The translations under genes were made by a program, and so were the position numbers. Shown piece by piece: positions 59,231 through 64,000 of a DNA stretch of 64,000 nucleotides. Below the pieces are notes generated by a model, which saw only the letters and a list, made by a program, of their open reading frames with translations, searched no databases and had not been told where the DNA came from. Source of the DNA: Lonicera japonica (taxonomy: Eukaryota; Streptophyta; Magnoliopsida; Dipsacales; Caprifoliaceae); the NCBI GenBank assembly GCA_021464415.1, contig CM038468.1, positions 5,890,001 through 5,954,000 of the forward strand, given 5' to 3'. Positions within the stretch are counted from its first letter, which is position 1. Each line of letters starts with the position of its first letter.

Positions 59231-61154
59231 TGACGCGCCCGAAAATACTTCCGCGCTTAGGAACCCAAGTGTAGGTCGTCAAGTTATAATACTTGGTAAG
59301 TCCAAGTGTCGAACCACAAGGATAGTCGGAAAGACGATGTGGTGATTACGAGTCCAAGGCTTTGTTCAAGAGAATTTGTTTGGTTGATTTTAGTTGTTGA
59401 TTTTAAAGTCTTGCAATAAAAATTAAAGTGGTGTATCAATTGATAAGAAAAGGCTAAGGCATTATAGAATTCATTTGCTATGCAATGTTATGTAAAATTA
59501 ATCTCATTCAAAATTCTCAATGCAATTCCTAAGTGTTGAGTACCTTACACTTTTCTAAGCAAAAGGGTGTGAAGCAAGAGCAACCCATTCCCATATAAAT
59601 GCCATATAAAGAAAGGGTGTAAGTAAAACTCAACACAAATGTATCTCTCATTTTTATCTTGTAACAAAGGGTGTGAAGCAAGTGCAACCCATTCCCATAT
59701 AATGTCCAACCAAGATGCAAACTTGAGATACACCAAAAGAAAAGGCATAAAATTAAACTAGGCATTGAGAATTCATTGTTAGTTTCCCCTAGGCAATTGA
59801 CTTGATTATGAAAATGGCCAACTAAAAAGTTTAGCACAATAAATCATAACATTTCATTTGTCTAAGATTGGGAGGTCTAGGTGGAGATTAAATCATCCGA
59901 TTTAGACACATTTGATAAATACAAATTGAATCCTTATGGTGATTAGTGTAGTTGATTATGGCATAAACTTAAGAGATCCTCCTTGGCAACACTCTAACTA
60001 AGAAAATATTGAGTCTCAAAATCACATAAAGTGTAGAAAGCACTCAACATATCATTAAAGCATTCAAGGATTGGAATCTCAAATTTATGGTATTTCTATG
60101 AATACTCAAAGACTAAACATGCTTGGCAATGTAAAGTATCTCAATCATAGAAGGAATGGACATAGGCTAATAAGAAATACACAAGTGCATCATCTTCTCA
60201 TTAATGCTTGAGATCTATGTATACAAGGCATACAAAGTCAAATCACCTTATGAGGATTATCTTACTAGCTTATGAATGGTTGATTGAATGGAGAAGATGA
60301 AGGATTCAAGAAGTATTTAACAACACTAACAATGGAATGAGAAACAAACTTACATAATTAATGCAATGCAAACTTCATCTTCTAGCCTTAGCAATGAAAC
60401 TACTCCATGATAGTTGTATGAACAAAAACCATTAAAGGGATTTCCATTTCTCTCAAGAGTTTCTCTCTCTAGATTTCTTACAAGTGATAGATAATGAGAA
60501 AGTGCAGGAAAATAGCCACTTAAATAACTACAATCTAGATCTAGAAATTACATATCCCCAAATGAGGACAAAGAAAATAGTTAAATAAAAAGGCAAAACA
60601 ATTCCAAAAATGGCTATTCTATCACACTTTCTAAGAGACCCAAGGGTAAACACCTGAGCCTATAACAAAAATAGAAAGTCCAGCCTTTTTTGGTGAGTTT
60701 CAATGCATCAAAAGGGGAGAAAAGCTGCTTTTGGGGGCTGTGCAGTGCATTCTGGGAGGTCTCTGATCGATCAGAGGATCCTCTGATCGATCAGAGGGGA
60801 GATTTTGGCTCAAAAGGTGGGCTCTGATCGATCAGAGGGGAGATTTGCACTAAAAGGTGGCCTCTGATCAATCAGAGGCTCCTCTGATTGATCAGAGGAC
60901 ACTTCGGGAGACTTTTTTTCTTCTCTTTTGGCTTCTATCTCTCTTGAATCCTTCCTAAAGCTTCCCAACTTGCTTCCATAGCCTGAAGGTACAATCAAGA
61001 CACTAGAAAAGGCTACTTTGAGCCATGTTAAAGCAATTCTTGATATTTTCAGTGTGTGCACAAGAAGTGGATTAATTTAATTAATCTAGGCTAAGATAAA
61101 CGCGATAAATTTAATCAAAAGAGCGTTAGCGACTACAAAATTACGCGTTTATCA
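59231..61154 (-). mobile_element. Solo LTR with palindrome array, 1924 bp, TSD ATAGG
   Basis: Plus-strand ends are TGACGCG and GCGTTTATCA, with perfect TSDs ATAGG (59226-59230 and 61155-61159). It belongs to the same family as 25293-26995: 'gtcgaaccacaaggat' near the left end, the 'gtgtgaagcaag.gcaacccattccc' block (here duplicated at about 59,565 and 59,667), the 'agaaagcactcaacatatca' block, 'gcatacaa' and 'actactccatgatag' blocks, palindromes, then the shared right end. No coding region. Sense strand by family structure is minus. Confidence 0.82.
60761..60898. promoter_or_regulatory. Array of five CTCTGATCGATCAGAG-type palindromes
   Basis: Perfect copies at 60761, 60781 and 60822 (16 bp each). 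The first two, joined by GATC, form one perfect 36-bp palindrome. The last two (60861-60878 CCTCTGATCAATCAGAGG and 60881-60898 CCTCTGATTGATCAGAGG) are each imperfect but are exact reverse complements of each other. The array ends 256 bp from the right terminus, against 255 bp in the sister element, whose arms are completely different. Confidence 0.8.
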
Positions 61155-61159
61155 ATAGG

Positions 61160-62462
61160 TCTTAAGATACCAAGTTCATACCAAAGTATACTAAAATTCG
61201 AATCTTGAATAAAACCTCCTTCCTAAATCATAACATAGTATATACACCCTCAAACTGAGCATACGCAAACTGGCGCTAGCGAAAAACCAATAGAGTCCAT
61301 GGTACACTAGCGTATAAAGAGTTTCATATGTATAGGCATGAAATCACAACAAAAACATGGATAAAATCCAGAAAACAAGTCATAAACCTTAAACCCAAGC
61401 CCCATGTATGTGTGTGTCAACAAGATTATAAGAAAACGCTTAATATACATTAAGAATTGAAGATGCAACACATAATAGTAGAAATTGAGTTTACGTACTA
61501 GCGTTCCCACCTTAATAGGGTCAATCCCTTGAAGATTTGCCGCTAAATCGAGCCGAAGGAGCACCAATCTCGAAACCCCCAATTTGGGCCATAGAATGGT
61601 AAAGAGCAAGTGGGGAAGATGATGACTAGTAAGGATTTAGAAGTGATATGATGGTGGTTTTCTGTAGGATAAAGAGTCTTGAAAGACCACTCTTTTGAAC
61701 ACTTACAAGTGAGCTCTCACTCTCTCTCTTTCGCCTCTCAAATGGTGGGGGTCGAATGGGTGAAGAAAGGGGGAAGAGTGGTGAATATAAAATAAAAAAA
61801 AATGGTTAAAAAGCCCACTGGACCCCCTCTGATCAATCAAAGGCAGCTCTGATCGATTAGAGGCCCCATTTTCTGAAGTTATGTTCGTAATTTGGTCATA
61901 ACGTTTCGCTCGGAACTCCGATTGGGTGATCTTTATATCGATGGAAAGGCAATTCAAAGATCTAAAACTTCCTAAGAGGAAGTTTTCCCAAATTCTGGAT
62001 GAATAATTCCCAAAAATTTATCGAAGACAGCGCTCTGCCGAAGCGATACCGAATGATCAGATTTTTACTACCCGGCCTACTTCGCACACTGTTTTGACCA
62101 ATGATGAGTGTGAATTGGCTTTCGGTCAAAACATGAAAGTTGTAAAATGAATCAAAACTAGGAATAGGCACAAACAGGGACTTATTTGGACTTCGTATAA
62201 GAAAGTTATGACCTCTCAAAGTTGGCCAAAAACTCATTTCGGCAAAGGTTCGATTTTTCGCCGTTAGCCGCCAATTTCAATCACGGCTTCCCAAAATGCA
62301 TTTTAACTATTCACACATAATTAATATCATTAAAATGACTTGTTGGAAACGTTGGATCAACTACGGAGGCTCTAGAACAAAATCGGCTCCTCCAACGGAG
62401 ATTTTTACCTTGAATGGGCTTAAGAAAGAATTTTTTGGAGAAACGAAATACAAGGTGTTACA
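61160..62462 (-). repeat. Gypsy-type LTR fragment, minus orientation
   Basis: The right edge CAAGGTGTTACA (62462) is the start of the LTR on the minus strand. The following 400 bp align with 980-1190 and with 8,560-8,760 ('tacaactttc.tgttttg', 'gtgcgaagt'). Further in are palindromes (61826-61862), a TATA-like run (minus-strand ttttatattc, about 61,790) and a GAGAG-rich leader (about 61,720). The left end is obscured by the solo LTR at 59231-61154. A 10-bp perfect hairpin AAAACTTCCT / AGGAAGTTTT lies at 61964-61986. Confidence 0.6.
61826..61862. promoter_or_regulatory. Two degenerate CTCTGATCGATCAGAG palindromes in a different LTR
   Basis: CCTCTGATCAATCAAAGG (61826-61843) and CTCTGATCGATTAGAG (61847-61862) are near-copies of the palindromes at 60761-60898, but lie in an LTR of another family. 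They sit about 35-50 bp upstream of the TATA-like run in that LTR's sense. Confidence 0.65.
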
Positions 62463-62718
62463 AGAATTGCAGTGGACTTACGGAGTGAGTTTTTGAGCCA
62501 TTGACTAACATGGTAAGCTTTATATGTTTTTGTATTTGGTGTTCACTAATTCTATATTACAGTTCATATATGGAATAAGAAGATTATCATGATGCGGCTG
62601 AGGGGTAAGCATCTCATGCTTCTGCCATAGCCGATATCCTGGGGGAGATGTGCAAAGAGAAGATGAAGTACATGAACCTGATAGATATGAAAGAGTACTT
62701 CAAGCTGTAGCTTAAGTA
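62463..62718 (+). other. Sequence between LTR fragment and gag, probably gypsy leader
   Basis: No identifiable motif. In-frame stops occur up to 62,712 ('ctgtagcttaagtaatgg'). Its position just upstream of gag suggests a decayed N-terminal gag or leader. Confidence 0.3.
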
Positions 62719-63619
62719 ATGGATAGAGAAGTTGCACGTAGCGATAATAGAAACATTGTGCATGAGCAATTTATGAAGTTACCGCCCCCAACATTTTCTG
62801 GAACAACCGATCCTTTATTTGCAGAAAGTTGGTTGAAGAGTATCGAGAATATATTTGAGATTACGGGTGTCCCTGATGATCAAAAAGTAGAATTGGTAAC
62901 TTTTATGTTGAAGGGCGAAGCTCGGTTTTGGTGGGATGCTACAAAGAGACTATTGACAATGGTTGGTGGATTGATGCCTCAGGTTTTGACCGTCATAGGA
63001 TAGGAATGATTTGTATAAGTTTTCAATAATAAGTATTTTTCTATGGAGTACTAGCTAGAAAAGGAAAGGGAATTTATATGGTTAACTCAAGGTGACATGA
63101 CTGTAATGCAATATGAAGCACAGTTTACAGAGTTATCTAGATTTGCCCCTGACTTTGTGCAAAATGAAGCAGCCAAATGTCGTAAGTTTCATGGAGGGTT
63201 ACAATTGGAAATTAGATCAGGGATATAAGTTCTTCAGGTGGTGAATTACACAGATTTAGTTGCCAAGGCGATAATCACATAAAAGTGGGTGAAGGAGTTT
63301 AAAAGAAGGAGTGAGACAATGAAAAGAGGTATACTTGACTTCTTACAGTCTGGGGGAGGAGGAGCACATTCATCACGTCAAGGAAGCCATAAATATCAAG
63401 CAACCGGAGAACAAATGGGTGGTTACTGTGGGCAAGGGTCGAATTCTGGTAGAGGCCAAAGTTTTAGGGATGGTAGAACTAATTCGTCTGCAAATGTATC
63501 TTCTAATGAATGGTCATGGGGGCTCACTTGTTTTCGGTGTGGTAATGAATGGCACATGATTAAAGATTGTACAATGGCTGATACCCAGTTATGTTATAAA
63601 TGCACAACGGGGTGCTAGG
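62719..63619 (+). pseudogene. Ty3/gypsy gag remnant with intact zinc knuckle
   Basis: Gag forms the capsid of the retrotransposon particle. 62719-63003 reads KLPPPTFSGTTDPLFAESWL and FMLKGEARFWWDATKR, the usual retrotransposon gag domain. After a stop and frame change it continues EREFIWLTQGDMTVMQYEAQ and ELSRFAPDFVQNEAAKCRKF. 63289-63618 holds a Gly/Ser-rich linker and the nucleocapsid zinc knuckle CFRCGNEWHMIKDC (CX2CX4HX4C complete). A new LTR begins at 63620, within what should be the next knuckle (CYKCTT). At least three stops disrupt it. The sequence style fits Tekay-like chromoviruses; protease and pol are not in the window. Confidence 0.85.
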
Positions 63620-64000
63620 TGTGAACACCCTAATCCACGAGTCTCGTGTGAATATGATTTTTATACAAAACAAGTATTCTAAATTAAGTCTTAAAAAAAT
63701 TATACATATAGAAGGCTATTAAGAATGACTCGACTTTGGTTTGAGGATTAAATATCCTCGAATCTGTCGGGAGTTTTCCACAACCAATGTTGCCACTTCG
63801 CTTACTAGGATGGTTGGGCCCCAGCCGCAGGCACCAACTGCACCCCCTGCGGTTGGCCTCTTTTGAAGTGTTTTTGGTGAAAATTTCTCTATAAATAGGA
63901 CCCTTGGGGTCCCATTTGGGGACATCAACACACAAGTGAGTTTTAGAAAGGGGAAACTCTGTCTAAATCATTAGAAAGTCTTTTAGAGAGAGAAAATTCG
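63620..64000 (+). mobile_element. 5' part of an LTR with TATA box (continues beyond window)
   Basis: It starts TGTGAACACCCTAATCC within the gag remnant, so it is a younger insertion. It resembles the minus-strand start of the solo LTR at 9617-11171. A TATA box lies at 63890-63897, followed by a transcript-like leader ending in GAGAG-rich sequence. An inverted repeat CCGCAGG / CCTGCGG (63825-63831 and 63846-63852, with partly matching outer bases) sits 38 bp upstream of the TATA. The other end and TSD are outside the window. Confidence 0.6.
63890..63897 (+). promoter_or_regulatory. TATA box of the LTR (TATAAATA)
   Basis: CTCTATAAATAGG is a consensus plant TATA context. The same core is found at the matching place in the related LTR (10842-10850, minus strand). 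Transcription would start about 30 bp downstream, near 63,925. Confidence 0.65.

Noticed and set aside
59529..59837. Two overlapping minus-strand open frames with repeated 'YGNG' motifs
   Set aside because: They arise from a duplicated non-coding block inside the solo LTR.
63684..63935. Minus-strand open frames
   Set aside because: Antisense to an LTR promoter region with a TATA box; no motif.

Overview
This is nuclear DNA of a flowering plant, most probably a eudicot. It is AT-rich, with long intergenic stretches, intron-split gene remnants and dense layers of LTR retrotransposons (Ty1/copia and Ty3/gypsy), plus hAT, Harbinger and possible CACTA elements. I found no gene that is intact from start to stop. 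The host genes present are broken copies of a DXS (MEP-pathway) gene, two F-box-associated-domain genes and two mandelonitrile-lyase-like GMC oxidoreductase genes. The species cannot be named from sequence alone.

Layout. 1-3558: a long gypsy-type LTR interrupted by a 2.5 kb solo LTR of the same kind, with target-site duplication (TSD) ATTGT. 3559-6718: AT-rich, nothing recognised. 6719-8975: a third, inverted copy of that LTR type. 9245-13572: a DXS pseudogene carrying one solo LTR in an intron and another in an exon. 13833-18676: a complete but decayed copia element on the minus strand, TSD TAAAG. 19353-22756: the 3' end of a chromovirus-like gypsy element (integrase end, chromodomain-like segment, 3' LTR) with a nested solo LTR. 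22757-24499: the 3' end of a copia element whose LTR lies inside an F-box gene fragment. 24500-37079: a tandem duplication of an [F-box ... GMC oxidoreductase] block. 37790-46135: an intergenic repeat present three times in both orientations, a decayed copia element inside a possible CACTA element, and a hAT element. 46244-54200: a 97-bp minisatellite split by a 7.7 kb copia element. 54200-59230: small MITE and foldback remnants and a gypsy-type transposon ORF. 59231-64000: solo LTR, LTR fragment, gypsy gag, and the start of another LTR.

The duplicated block is the clearest host-genome event. Copy 1 (about 24.5-29.8 kb) keeps a readable 3' half of the GMC gene but no 5' exons. Copy 2 (about 29.9-37.1 kb) keeps all four exons but has a one-base frameshift. 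Copy 2 also preserves, in paralogous form, the empty site of the solo LTR at 25293-26995.

The most unusual signal is in the LTRs. Two solo LTRs of one family (25293-26995 and 59231-61154) each carry five short palindromes at almost the same distance (255-256 bp) from the same end. The arms differ completely between the two copies, while the TGATCGATCA-type core and the dyad arrangement are kept. Four other LTRs here also carry dyad-symmetric segments, all just upstream of TATA-like sequences. I interpret these as fast-changing U3 control or structural modules; that is inference.
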